From the IMG/VR virus record IMGVR_UViG_3300036790_000516, positions 1-54,787 of that record: DNA of 54,787 bases; one strand, given 5' to 3'. This DNA is from a virus. Position numbers and translations under genes: made by a program. A model generated the notes under the pieces. It worked only from the letters and a program-made list of their open reading frames with translations, made no database searches and was not told where the DNA came from. Each line of letters begins with the position of its first letter. Within the stretch, counting starts at the first letter, position 1. Shown one piece after another: positions 40,185-48,233 of this stretch.

Positions 40185-40203
40185 CGGTTGACAAGCGGCT
40201 TCG
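40167..40203. promoter_or_regulatory. Nested palindromic operator over both -35 boxes
   Basis: Outer arms CGAAGCCGCTT (40167-40177) and AAGCGGCTTCG (40193-40203); inner palindrome GTCAAC-G-GTTGAC (40180-40192). The inner arms contain the two divergent -35 hexamers, so one bound dimer could control both directions. Confidence 0.6.
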
Positions 40204-40216
40204 CTGGCGTTATCGT
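40188..40216 (+). promoter_or_regulatory. Rightward late-operon promoter, leaderless
   Basis: TTGACA (40188-40193), 17-nt spacer, TATCGT (40211-40216), 7 nt to GTG at 40224. Confidence 0.5.
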
Positions 40217-40223
40217 CGCCGCC

Positions 40224-40598
40224 GTGATCGCCCCCTCCGCCATCGCCGCGCTGCCGACGCTGGACGACTGGACCTTGCTCCCGTTGCCTCTTACCGCCGC
40301 CGACCTGCGCCGGCGCGAACTCTCCGGCATCAAGTTCCGGCGCGCCCATGTGCGCTACCTGTTGTTCGACCACGGCGCCGGGCGCCTCGGCAACCTCTCC
40401 CGCCCCGACGCCTCCCTGGTCCGCGCCGCCCAGCGCGCCGATTACGCCCGCTACCGCTCCCGCTGCGCGGTCGAAGCGCGCCCGCCGCTCGGCTACCTCC
40501 CCTACCTGTTCCGCTGGCGGGCGTGGCAGAAGCGCGTCTGGCTGACGCACGATCTGAAGACGCGGGCGCGATCCCGGCTGGGGATGGAGGCGGCCTAG
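40224..40598 (+). CDS. First gene of the late operon (124 aa), unknown
   Basis: GTG start without ribosome site, 7 nt after the -10. Residues TLDDWTLLPLPLTAADLRRR and YLLFDHGAGRLGNLSRPD, then a basic helical C-terminus (RARSRLGMEAA). No domain recognised; regulator of late expression or terminase accessory are possibilities. Confidence 0.5.
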   Translation: MIAPSAIAALPTLDDWTLLPLPLTAADLRRRELSGIKFRRAHVRYLLFDHGAGRLGNLSRPDASLVRAAQRADYARYRSRCAVEARPPLGYLPYLFRWRAWQKRVWLTHDLKTRARSRLGMEAA

Positions 40599-40600
40599 CG

Positions 40601-40840
40601 ATGGAATTCCCCCCGTGCGCGAACTTCAAGGCCAAACGTGAATGCGGCCGCTCCGCCCTGGTCCTCAGGAACGAGGGGCCGGACCACTGGACGTTCTATT
40701 GCGAGACCTGCCGGTTGATCCAGGTGGTGTCGAAGCCGACGGCCATCGTACGATCGCGCCTGCGGTCGCAGGAGGAAGCGGTGCGCAAGCGGGTGGAGGA
40801 ACGGCGGCGGCGCGAGAGGCGTCCCGTCTATTTCACATGA
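40601..40840 (+). CDS. Small zinc-ribbon-like protein (79 aa)
   Basis: CANFKAKREC and YCETCRL make a four-Cys site, followed by a highly basic helix (RKRVEERRRRERR). The stop overlaps the next ATG. Likely nucleic-acid binding. Confidence 0.5.
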   Translation: MEFPPCANFKAKRECGRSALVLRNEGPDHWTFYCETCRLIQVVSKPTAIVRSRLRSQEEAVRKRVEERRRRERRPVYFT

Positions 40841-41235
40841 GCGATCCGCGACAGCCATCGTCGCCCGCGCCGCCGCCGCAACGCGCCCGCCGTCCCGCGC
40901 TCAAGTACAACCACGATCTGGCCGCCCGCTTCGGCATCGACCCCGAGGCCCCGACCGAGCGCGAAACCGTCGGCGGCGACCTGGCCTCCCTCCCCGACCC
41001 TCCCGGCATGGGCCTCCCGGCGTCGACCCAAGCGGCTTCGGCGGGGCCTGCGACCCCCGTCCGCGTGACCGAGGACGCCATCGTCCACGTGATCATCGAG
41101 GAGATGGACGAACTCGCCGCCCGCCTCTCCGTCTACGGCATCGACTTCCCGACCGCCGCACGCCAGCAGATGGTCGACACGGCGATGGCCCTGCTGGCGG
41201 GCGTGCGGCCCGGCGGCGCGCTCAGCGGACGATGA
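40837..41235 (+). CDS. Hypothetical protein (132 aa) near terminase
   Basis: ATGA-coupled. Pro-rich basic N-terminus (SPAPPPQRARRPALKYNHDL), then a helical region with VTEDAIVHVIIEEMDELAAR and a C-terminal helix. Size and place leave it as one of two candidates for a small terminase, but no HTH is evident. Confidence 0.45.
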   Translation: MSDPRQPSSPAPPPQRARRPALKYNHDLAARFGIDPEAPTERETVGGDLASLPDPPGMGLPASTQAASAGPATPVRVTEDAIVHVIIEEMDELAARLSVYGIDFPTAARQQMVDTAMALLAGVRPGGALSGR

Positions 41236-41237
41236 CG

Positions 41238-41251
41238 TTATAACGTTATAA
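41238..41251. promoter_or_regulatory. Perfect 14-bp palindrome abutting a start codon
   Basis: TTATAACGTTATAA; its last base is the A of the ATG at 41251. It contains a -10-like TATAA on each strand. Probably an operator or promoter element for the membrane-protein gene. Confidence 0.45.
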
Positions 41252-41439
41252 TGGATAAAGAATTCAAGGATGCGGTCGACCGTGGCGACTTCGGTGCGGC
41301 TCTTAAGCGCAACGACGAGATCAACCGGCAGGTGGATCGAACCGTGCTTAAGAGGTACATCCCGATTATCCTGATCTATGTGGGCGTTTGGGCGGTCGTT
41401 CTCTGGACCGTTGTCCACTTCGTGCGAAAGTATTGGTGA
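41251..41439 (+). CDS. Single-pass membrane protein (62 aa)
   Basis: Charged N-terminal half (DKEFKDAVDRGDFGAALKRN) and a membrane helix (YIPIILIYVGVWAVVLWTVV) ending FVRKYW. No ribosome site; a palindrome lies on the start. Cytoplasmic domain inside by charge. Function unknown, unusual placement just before terminase genes. Confidence 0.5.
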   Translation: MDKEFKDAVDRGDFGAALKRNDEINRQVDRTVLKRYIPIILIYVGVWAVVLWTVVHFVRKYW

Positions 41440-41458
41440 TTGCCAAAGGGAGACTCCC

Positions 41459-41941
41459 ATGACCACGACCAAAGCCGCTTCGGACGCGATTGATCCAGAC
41501 GTCCCGCCCGCCGCCGCCGAATCCATCATCGCCGACAACAAAGAGAAACGCTCCCGCAGCGACTCGGCCCGCGCCGCCGTCGAAGCCCGCTGGACCGCAG
41601 TGCGCGAGGCCCGCGAGCAATGGATCGCCCCGTTCACCTCCCTCGACATCGAGCGCTCCCTCCAGTACCTCGAAGACCTCCGCCGCATCGCCGAGGACGG
41701 CGCGCGCATCATCGAAACGCGCATGAACGGCGACAAGCACATCCGCTGCGAATGGCGCAAGTGCAGGAAGCCGGTCGCCGGACTGCGTCCCAACGGGACT
41801 CCCTTGTGGGTCTCCTCGTTCCCGGTGCGCGACGTCAAGGACACGAACATCCAGCGGCGGATCTACTTTTGCTCGGAATTGTGCTACCAGACATGGGTCC
41901 GGGAGGGGAGCGGGGCGCGAGGGAGCGAGCCGAAAAAGTGA
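41459..41941 (+). CDS. Zinc-finger protein (160 aa) upstream of terminase
   Basis: AAAGGGAGACTCCC precedes ATG. A helical region (ARAAVEARWTAVREAREQWI) precedes CEWRKCRKPV and YFCSELCYQTW, a two-pair zinc knuckle like FCS/MYM-type fingers. A nucleic-acid-binding protein next to the terminase could be the small terminase, but the fold is not the usual HTH. GTGA-coupled downstream. Confidence 0.5.
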   Translation: MTTTKAASDAIDPDVPPAAAESIIADNKEKRSRSDSARAAVEARWTAVREAREQWIAPFTSLDIERSLQYLEDLRRIAEDGARIIETRMNGDKHIRCEWRKCRKPVAGLRPNGTPLWVSSFPVRDVKDTNIQRRIYFCSELCYQTWVREGSGARGSEPKK

Positions 41942-42027
41942 GCGGCCGATACTCCTCGCACGACGATCCGCGCCACCTGCGCCTGCTGGAATCTTCGCGT
42001 GCGCGGCTGCGCCGGAGTCCTCAATGA
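41938..42027 (+). CDS. 29-residue basic coupling peptide
   Basis: GTG in a GTGA overlap with the gene before; stop in an ATGA overlap with the terminase. Product is Arg/Ser/His-rich (HLRLLESSRARLRRSPQ). It may serve mainly to couple translation to the terminase. Confidence 0.4.
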   Translation: MSGRYSSHDDPRHLRLLESSRARLRRSPQ

Positions 42028-44843
42028 ATTACGCGGCCGTGGAGCGATTCCTCTCAAAACTCCCAATCAGGGATCGCGACAGTTCCAAGGTAGTACCCTT
42101 CCGCTTTTTCCATAACCAGCGGAAGCTGCACCGCGCCGCCGCCGAAATGGCCGACGCGGGCAAGCCCGTCCGCCTGATCGTCTGCAAGGCGCGCCGGGTG
42201 ACTTGTTCCTCCTGGGCCGAAGGCCTCCTGTTCTGCCACTGCCTGGCCTATCCCTCGTCCCACGACCTGATCGTCGCCGACGCCTTCAAAACGTCCAAAG
42301 TGCTGATGCGCGTGCCCAAGGATTTCACTCCGGCGATCCCCTTTCTCAACATCGAGGCCATCGAGCGCGAGGTGCGCTTCCCGCACCCCTCCGGCGAGTC
42401 GCTGATGCAGATCGTCACCGCCGGCAAGGACACCAGCGGCCGCGGCTTTACCGTCTCCGCCCTGCACGCCTCCGAGTGCGCGCATTACGGCTCGCCGGAA
42501 GTCTTCCCGTCGCTGCTGCCCGCGCTGCAGACCCACCGCGACACCATCGGCATCATCGAGACGACGCCGAACGGCCGCGAGGGCGAGGGCGAAGTCTTCT
42601 ACGACATGTACTGGGACGCGGCGGGAGGCAAGTCCGAGTGGAAAGCGATCTTCCTGACCTGGGTTGACGACCCCGCCTGCGTCGCCGACGAGGCCTTCGC
42701 CGCCGACGCGCCCGCCGACGACGAGGAACGCGACCTGCTCAAGCGCGGCCTGACCCTCGGCCAACTCGCCTGGCGCCGCCTCAAGATCGCCTCGCCCGAG
42801 TGCGGCGGCTCGGTCTCCACCTTCCACCAGGAATACGCGACGACGGCGGAGGAGTCCTTCATCGCCTCCGGCTATCCCGCCTTCGAGATGGAGGAAATCA
42901 ACTGGGCGCGCAAGAACGTCCGCGAACCGAAATGGCGCGGCTTCATCGAACGCTCGACCGACGGCGAACTCATCCTGCGCAAGCACGCCGAGGGGACGCT
43001 CAAGTTCTACGAGGACCCCGTCCCCGGCCATTACTACTACCTCGGCTGCGACGCCGCGCGCGGGGACGAGGGGCGCGACTTCTCCGCCATCGTCGGCTTC
43101 GACGGCACGACCGGACATCAGGTCTTCACCTATGCCGACTACTGCCAGCCGGAGATCCTGGGCTGCCACGCCAACTCCCTGGGCCGCCACTACAACCGCG
43201 CGATGATCAACGGCGACCTCACCGGCGGCTACGGCTCCGGCGCGCTCTACACGTTGCGCGAGCTGATGCGCTACCCGAACATCTACCGCTGGAAGGGCAA
43301 GGACGACAAGCTCACCGGCGCGCAGCTGTCGAAGTCGCTGTGGATCGACATCACCTCGTGGATTCGCTCGCAGATGTTCGAGTACATGCGGCTGGCGCTG
43401 CGCGAGGGCGCGGGCAGTTCCGGAGACTACGGGATCGTCCTCTACGACGCCGACCTGGTGTCCCAGATCGAACTCTGCACGCGCAAGGACGTTCGTATCG
43501 ACGTGCGCAAGGGGCACGACGATATTTTATTTGCTTGCTGTTTGGAGGGAACGCTGGTCACAACGAATGAGGGAGTCCGGGCGATAGAGTGCGTCGAAAA
43601 GGCCGAGACGGTCATGTGCCACGATGGCTCAACGGACTTTGTCGTCAGAACCGCCACAAACTTCTATCGCGGCGATCTCATCTCTATCCAGGCGTTAGGC
43701 AGCCACCGCAGATTGCAGCTCACTCGGAATCATCGCGTCTACTACTCCCGCTACGAATGGCGAAAGCGCGGAACGAAAACGCGCAAGAAGATTCGCGTTA
43801 ACGTCGGATGGAAGCCTGCCGGTGAGCTTGCCGTCGGCGATTCGCTTCTCGTGCCGAAACGCAAGGGACTTCACCCCGCGCCATTCACCGACGACCAACT
43901 CTATGTAATGGGCTGGTATCTGGCAGAAGGCTGTATCTGTCGCGGTAACAACATTAGCTTCGCTCTGCACCGTAACGAGAGCGACGTAGCAGAGCAGCTC
44001 GCGCGAATCATGGTTCAGCTTGACCCGCCAACGCCCAAATTTGCCCGAGGTCGGCTCTACGAACGCAACGCGCCACGCTTCAGACAAAGCAAGGGCAACG
44101 GGTTCGTCCTGAGCTACACGTCCGATTATTGGAGCGCGTTGCTGGGCGGAAACTGCGGACGGCTATCGGAGTCAAAGTTCCTCTCGCAAAACCTGTTCGG
44201 CTCAATGGGACTGCTCCCGCTGCTACGCGCCTGGATCGATGGCGATGGCTGCCGCTCGTCCTCGAACCAACGTGAGCATCTATTTTGCAGTACGAAGTCG
44301 GAGCAACTCGTTTGGCAGATTCGTCAAATTCTTATCGACGAGGGTATTTGGTGTACGGTTGCGCGACCGTCGAGCCAAGACATCAACGTCATCCACATGA
44401 CGCCGGAATACTTTACCAAGTTCGCTGCTCCCGGCAAGATGCGAAAGCAACGCGGCGTTGTTCGGCGATTCGAGAAGCGCCACGTCGTCGAAACCGATGA
44501 GGGCTTCTGGACACCAATTAAGATTATCCGGCACGTGCCTCATCGGGGGAATGTATACGACCTCCAGGTGCGCGGTCCCGAGACTTTCGTCGCAGAAGGC
44601 TATGCCGTCCACAACTCGATGCTCGCGAACCTGGCCCGTCTCCATTGGGCGCCGCCGCGGTCCCCGAATCGCATCCGCAGCCGCGACGACGAGATCGAGG
44701 CCGAGGCGCTGAACAAGATGAAGCTGCGCGGGGATCGGGTGGTGGACGACGCGCGCGGGATGCTGGCCCGGCATCACGCCAGGGTGCAGCGGTCGATCGA
44801 CCGGGGCGTGCGGGACGAGGACAACGTCATGGAGGACGCGTGA
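42024..44843 (+). CDS. terL: Terminase large subunit, interrupted by an in-frame intein
   Basis: 939 codons; removal of the 359-residue intein leaves 580 residues, a normal TerL length. ATPase: VCKARRVTCSSWAEG (Walker-A-like, degenerate), LHASECAHYG (Walker B), IIETTPNG (coupling motif). Nuclease: LGCDAARGDEGRDFSAI (first acidic site), MINGDLTGGYG and KGHDDILFAC (last acidic site), where the intein is inserted. TerL cuts and pumps phage DNA into the prohead. ATGA-coupled to the 29-residue ORF and GTGA-coupled to the next gene. Confidence 0.9.
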   Translation: MNYAAVERFLSKLPIRDRDSSKVVPFRFFHNQRKLHRAAAEMADAGKPVRLIVCKARRVTCSSWAEGLLFCHCLAYPSSHDLIVADAFKTSKVLMRVPKDFTPAIPFLNIEAIEREVRFPHPSGESLMQIVTAGKDTSGRGFTVSALHASECAHYGSPEVFPSLLPALQTHRDTIGIIETTPNGREGEGEVFYDMYWDAAGGKSEWKAIFLTWVDDPACVADEAFAADAPADDEERDLLKRGLTLGQLAWRRLKIASPECGGSVSTFHQEYATTAEESFIASGYPAFEMEEINWARKNVREPKWRGFIERSTDGELILRKHAEGTLKFYEDPVPGHYYYLGCDAARGDEGRDFSAIVGFDGTTGHQVFTYADYCQPEILGCHANSLGRHYNRAMINGDLTGGYGSGALYTLRELMRYPNIYRWKGKDDKLTGAQLSKSLWIDITSWIRSQMFEYMRLALREGAGSSGDYGIVLYDADLVSQIELCTRKDVRIDVRKGHDDILFACCLEGTLVTTNEGVRAIECVEKAETVMCHDGSTDFVVRTATNFYRGDLISIQALGSHRRLQLTRNHRVYYSRYEWRKRGTKTRKKIRVNVGWKPAGELAVGDSLLVPKRKGLHPAPFTDDQLYVMGWYLAEGCICRGNNISFALHRNESDVAEQLARIMVQLDPPTPKFARGRLYERNAPRFRQSKGNGFVLSYTSDYWSALLGGNCGRLSESKFLSQNLFGSMGLLPLLRAWIDGDGCRSSSNQREHLFCSTKSEQLVWQIRQILIDEGIWCTVARPSSQDINVIHMTPEYFTKFAAPGKMRKQRGVVRRFEKRHVVETDEGFWTPIKIIRHVPHRGNVYDLQVRGPETFVAEGYAVHNSMLANLARLHWAPPRSPNRIRSRDDEIEAEALNKMKLRGDRVVDDARGMLARHHARVQRSIDRGVRDEDNVMEDA
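43539..44615 (+). mobile_element. TerL intein with LAGLIDADG endonuclease
   Basis: Starts at Cys506 (CLEGTLVTTNEGV), block B LTRNHRVYY, two endonuclease motifs (MGWYLAEGCI and LRAWIDGDGCR), block F NVYDLQVRGPETFVAEGY, and ends VHN before Ser865 (the +1 nucleophile). Codons are AT-richer than the host gene, and the shift begins about 20 bp before the junction (GATATTTTATTTGCT), as expected from co-conversion on homing. Splicing should rebuild DDILFAC-SMLANLA. Confidence 0.9.
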
Positions 44844-45079
44844 GGCGACGTAAGCATTCAGTGCTGACCATCGGCGAGATACTGCTGGAAACGCGTAGCC
44901 GCGTGGACCTCGCGATGGAATCCCACAACGAAATGCTGTTACAGGCGCTAGACCGTATTCATCGAGCGGTCCTGCGTCTTGGATCCGCGGAGTTTGTTAA
45001 GCGAACGGAAAGATTGGTAAGGGCTCGGCAGCGTGCCGCGAAAGCCCTGGAGACCAAGCGCCACAAGGAACGGAGATAG
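44840..45079 (+). CDS. Small helical basic protein (79 aa)
   Basis: GTG after GGAGGACGC, GTGA overlap with terL. Nearly all helix (EILLETRSRVDLAMESHNEM; RTERLVRARQRAAKALETKR). Unrecognised. Confidence 0.55.
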   Translation: MRRRKHSVLTIGEILLETRSRVDLAMESHNEMLLQALDRIHRAVLRLGSAEFVKRTERLVRARQRAAKALETKRHKERR

Positions 45080-45081
45080 CG

Positions 45082-45552
45082 ATGCCGTCGCACCAGCTGG
45101 ACCCTAACGACCCCAACAACGTCGCCCGCATCCTCACCTGCGTGGTGATGGAGCACGGCGGCGAGCTGCGTCTCAAGGCCGCCACCTACGACTCCTACGA
45201 AAACGCTCGATTCCTGATTTACGATTATGATAGGCTCACCAACGAAATTGTCCTTCGCGTGACCTCGAACTTCGGTCGCGCCATCGCCGTAAAAGCGGAG
45301 AACGCCAATTGGCTGAGAGCCCCCGAGGACCGGGACGCCCCGACGATCCAGGCCCAACGAAACGTCCAGCGGCGCGTGATCCGCTCCGACGAGGAACTCG
45401 CCGCGTTCGAGGAGGCCAGGACCCGCGAGGCCCAACTGGCGCGGGAGGCCAGCGAGGGCCATGTGCGCACGCGCTTTCGCACCGAACAGACCCCGACGGC
45501 GGCGCAGCCCCGGACGACGACGACGGCGACGACCGACGACCCGGCGGAATAG
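45082..45552 (+). CDS. Hypothetical protein (156 aa)
   Basis: ATG 2 nt after the previous stop with GGAGATAGCG upstream. Beta-rich N-terminal domain (GELRLKAATYDSYENARFLI..IVLRVTSNFGRAIAV), basic helix (NVQRRVIRSDEELAAFEEAR), then a Thr/Ala-rich end. Its last codons overlap another frame that continues into the following gene. Confidence 0.5.
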   Translation: MPSHQLDPNDPNNVARILTCVVMEHGGELRLKAATYDSYENARFLIYDYDRLTNEIVLRVTSNFGRAIAVKAENANWLRAPEDRDAPTIQAQRNVQRRVIRSDEELAAFEEARTREAQLAREASEGHVRTRFRTEQTPTAAQPRTTTTATTDDPAE

Positions 45553-45872
45553 GCGACGCCATCGACGTTCCCGCCGAGAATCCGCGCCTGCTGTGGGGAA
45601 AGGTCTGGTCGGAGTTCAGTGCGGCGAGGGAAAAGGATCGCACAGGGGCATACCTCTCTTTGCTTCGTGATCTCGCAAGCCATGGTGACATTTTCGTGCC
45701 TGCTCTGATTCAGCCAAAGGACTACGCGGATCTAATTATCCACGTCGAGACGTTCGTCAAAGCCGACACCGGCGCGAAGCAAGGTTCGGCCATCGAGAAG
45801 GTGCAGGAGTTCCTTACCACCGGCGAACTCGAAGCGGTGATCGTGACGGCGGCCGACGGGACGATCAACTGA
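45549..45872 (+). CDS. Hypothetical protein without a normal start codon (about 107 aa)
   Basis: Good coding sequence (LLWGKVWSEFSAAREKDRTG..IQPKDYADLIIHVETFVKAD) ends TGATG-coupled to the homing endonuclease. No ATG, GTG or TTG lies in frame after the previous stop; the boundary shown uses an ATA overlapping that stop. Alternatives are CTG at 45588/45591 or a -1 frameshift from the preceding gene in its ACGACGACG tract. Confidence 0.4.
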   Translation: MGDAIDVPAENPRLLWGKVWSEFSAAREKDRTGAYLSLLRDLASHGDIFVPALIQPKDYADLIIHVETFVKADTGAKQGSAIEKVQEFLTTGELEAVIVTAADGTIN

Positions 45873-46420
45873 TGCTGCACCATCTCTCCAACGAGAACTT
45901 TTGGGCGTATCTTGCGGGCTTTGTGGATGGCGAGGGGTGTATCTCTCACGGCACAGGGAAAAGCGGGCTTAGCCTTCGCATCTCCCAAAGCCGGGAACGC
46001 GGTCGAAGTTTGCTCACTCAAATTGCAACCGCGTTGGTGGGGAAGGCCGGATTGCGACCGGACTTTAGGATTCTTTGCTTGTCAAATTCCGAGAAATCTC
46101 GATCCCGTCGGCACAGTCATAAACAAGATCACTATCTCTTGGTGATTGGCGGTCCCCCCGCCCTTGTCGTGCTAGAGGGCCTGCTACCTTATTTGCAAAT
46201 CAAAAAGGTGGCGGCGTTGGATGCGATACGCTTCGCAAAATTATACCCCTGTCGGTCGGCGGGCCGTGGATACCGAAAGACCCTATGTAGATACGGTCAT
46301 CCAATGGAAGGCGATAACCTAAAGGTATATCTCGTCAGGCGCCAAGGAGTCGTTGTTCGGAAGGATCATTACTGCATCGCCTGCCAACGCCGACGTGGGC
46401 AAAAACGGAAGGCTGTGTAA
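45872..46420 (+). CDS. LAGLIDADG homing endonuclease with C-terminal zinc tail
   Basis: 182 residues. FWAYLAGFVDGEGCI is a LAGLIDADG motif at residues 10-24, and only one is seen, so a dimer is likely. The end has CRYGHPMEGDNL and CIACQRRRGQKR, a zinc-type DNA-binding tail common in phage homing enzymes. AT-richer than the flanking genes and inserted directly before portal. Confidence 0.75.
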   Translation: MLHHLSNENFWAYLAGFVDGEGCISHGTGKSGLSLRISQSRERGRSLLTQIATALVGKAGLRPDFRILCLSNSEKSRSRRHSHKQDHYLLVIGGPPALVVLEGLLPYLQIKKVAALDAIRFAKLYPCRSAGRGYRKTLCRYGHPMEGDNLKVYLVRRQGVVVRKDHYCIACQRRRGQKRKAV

Positions 46421-47932
46421 GTGGCCGCCTATACAATTTTCCGCACCTCGGAAGGCGCGTCCCCCCGTAACACTCCCGACTCGGCCACCGACAAGGACAT
46501 CCGTTCGCGCCAGATCGACGAGCTGTGCCGCCTTAGCGAAGACGCCCGCCGCGAGGTCTACGGCACCGGGGCCGACAACGACACCCGCGACTTTTACAAT
46601 CTCCGGACGCGCTCGCGCAAGGCCCCGACCTACAAGCCGTACATCGCCGCGCCCCAGCTCCAGATGCTTCTGCTCTCGGACGCCGCCGACCTCACCGACG
46701 GCCAGGTGCGCGTGTCCATCGTCAACAAACGCTCCGGCCGCGACGCCCAGCGCGAGAAGGCCTTCCAGGCGCACTGGAAGCAGGAGAAATGGTCCCTGCA
46801 GCTCCTCCAGGCGCAGGTCTATTCCCAGTTCGCCGGGACCGCCTGGCTGCACGGCTACTACGACCCTCTCGCCGACGACGGCGAAGGTTCCGCCCGCCTG
46901 GTCGCCCGCGAGCAGCGCTCGGTCTACTGCGATCCCATCTCCCCCTGGCCCGAACAGTGGTCCTTCCAGATCATCGAGGACAACCTCTACCTCGACGAGA
47001 TCAAGCGCCGCTGGCCGGACAAGGCGGGCCTCATTCGCGCCCGCACCGCCCGCGCCGAAACCCTCGCCGGCCCGCCCGCCGGCGGGATCGAGATGCCCCC
47101 CGGCCCGATGTCGGTTACCGTGCGCGGCCTGCCCGGCGGCGAGCAATACTCCAGCGATGGCATCCTGCGCGTCCGCCATCTGTTCGCCCGCGACTCAACC
47201 CTGATCGAGCCGACCGAGATGCAGCGCGCGACGTTCACCGCCCGCCATCTCCCTATCCCCCGCTACCTCCCCAAGTACCCCTTTGGCCGGTATATCGTCG
47301 ACGCCGAAGGAACGATCCTGGTCGACGGCGACGCCTGGCTGCCGCTCGACCGCTACTGGCCCGCGATTCCCGTCTGGTCGCTGCCGCCGTGGGACTCGGC
47401 GTGGTGCCCGTCGCCGGTCAAAATCTCCCGCCTGCTCCAGGAAGCCGCCGAGCGCCTGATGACGCAAACCTACGAGAACGCCTATCGCCAGAACAACGGG
47501 ATGCTCCTGCTCCCCGAGGAGTCCGGGCTGACGGCGGACTCGGTCGGCGGCCTCCCCGGCGAGATCCTGACCCTCGCGCCGAACTCCCAACGCGAGCCCA
47601 AGGTCCTCTACCCGCCGCAGATGCCCTCGCAGATGATCCAGCTCCCGATGCAGTATCTCCAGCTCCAGCGCGACCTCCAAGGATTCAGCCAGTCGCGGCA
47701 GGGCAACCCCGGCGCGGGGAACGTCGGCGCGGATTTGTTCGACGCGTCGGTGACGCAGTCGCAGTCGATCACCCGGCTAAAGGCGCGGCTGTTCGCCTAT
47801 AGCGTCGAGAAGGCGGCGCAACTTTTGTTCTACTGTATGACCCGCTTCTACAATAAGGAGCGCCTCTTCTGGCTCGCGGGGCCGAACAAGCAGCCGGACG
47901 CGGGCGGCTCGGGAGGCGACGATGGCGTCTAA
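46421..47932 (+). CDS. Portal protein
   Basis: 503 residues from GTG. Features fitting portals: helical N-terminus (REVYGTGADNDTRDFYNLRT), PYIAAPQLQMLLLSD, central RYIVDAEGTILVDGDAW, PVKISRLLQEAAERLMTQTY (long clip/stem helix), QNNGMLLLPEESGL and a C-terminal helical crown. Placement after terL and before scaffold and capsid genes, and the length, support it. It forms the 12-mer vertex ring for DNA entry. Confidence 0.75.
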   Translation: MAAYTIFRTSEGASPRNTPDSATDKDIRSRQIDELCRLSEDARREVYGTGADNDTRDFYNLRTRSRKAPTYKPYIAAPQLQMLLLSDAADLTDGQVRVSIVNKRSGRDAQREKAFQAHWKQEKWSLQLLQAQVYSQFAGTAWLHGYYDPLADDGEGSARLVAREQRSVYCDPISPWPEQWSFQIIEDNLYLDEIKRRWPDKAGLIRARTARAETLAGPPAGGIEMPPGPMSVTVRGLPGGEQYSSDGILRVRHLFARDSTLIEPTEMQRATFTARHLPIPRYLPKYPFGRYIVDAEGTILVDGDAWLPLDRYWPAIPVWSLPPWDSAWCPSPVKISRLLQEAAERLMTQTYENAYRQNNGMLLLPEESGLTADSVGGLPGEILTLAPNSQREPKVLYPPQMPSQMIQLPMQYLQLQRDLQGFSQSRQGNPGAGNVGADLFDASVTQSQSITRLKARLFAYSVEKAAQLLFYCMTRFYNKERLFWLAGPNKQPDAGGSGGDDGV

Positions 47933-48233
47933 TCCGAACGCGACTCTCCCAACGCCGACGCCCAAGTCCGCCGACGACTCCGCCGTCTCAAAGTCGGTCA
48001 AGTGGACGCCCGCCGCCGCCGACGATCACTTCGAGGTCCGTCTCGCCGAGGGCTCGATCACGCCGATGTCCAAGGACGCCTACCACAAGCTGGCCCTCGA
48101 ACTCAAAAAAGCCGGTGCGATCGACGTTCTCCACCTGCTCCTCGCGCTCGACTGGCCGGACGCCGAAGAGACCGCCGCCGCCGTCGAAAACGAGATGAAG
48201 CTCGCCGCGCTGGCCAAGGTGACGCGCAAATGA
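47922..48233 (+). CDS. Hypothetical head-associated protein (103 aa)
   Basis: Overlaps portal by 11 bp and couples to the next gene (ATGA). Disordered Thr/Pro N-terminus, then a helical region (DAYHKLALELKKAGAIDVLH). Probably a small head protein. Unrecognised. Confidence 0.5.
   Translation: MASNPNATLPTPTPKSADDSAVSKSVKWTPAAADDHFEVRLAEGSITPMSKDAYHKLALELKKAGAIDVLHLLLALDWPDAEETAAAVENEMKLAALAKVTRK

Noticed and set aside
37930-40224. Lysogeny module
   Set aside because: An XRE regulator and divergent promoters resemble a switch, but no integrase, excisionase with attP, or partition genes were found anywhere, so temperate life is not supported.
42054-43517. 487-residue open frame opposite terL
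   Set aside because: Val/Gly/Glu-rich antisense artefact of the terminase N-extein; the sense frame holds all terminase motifs.
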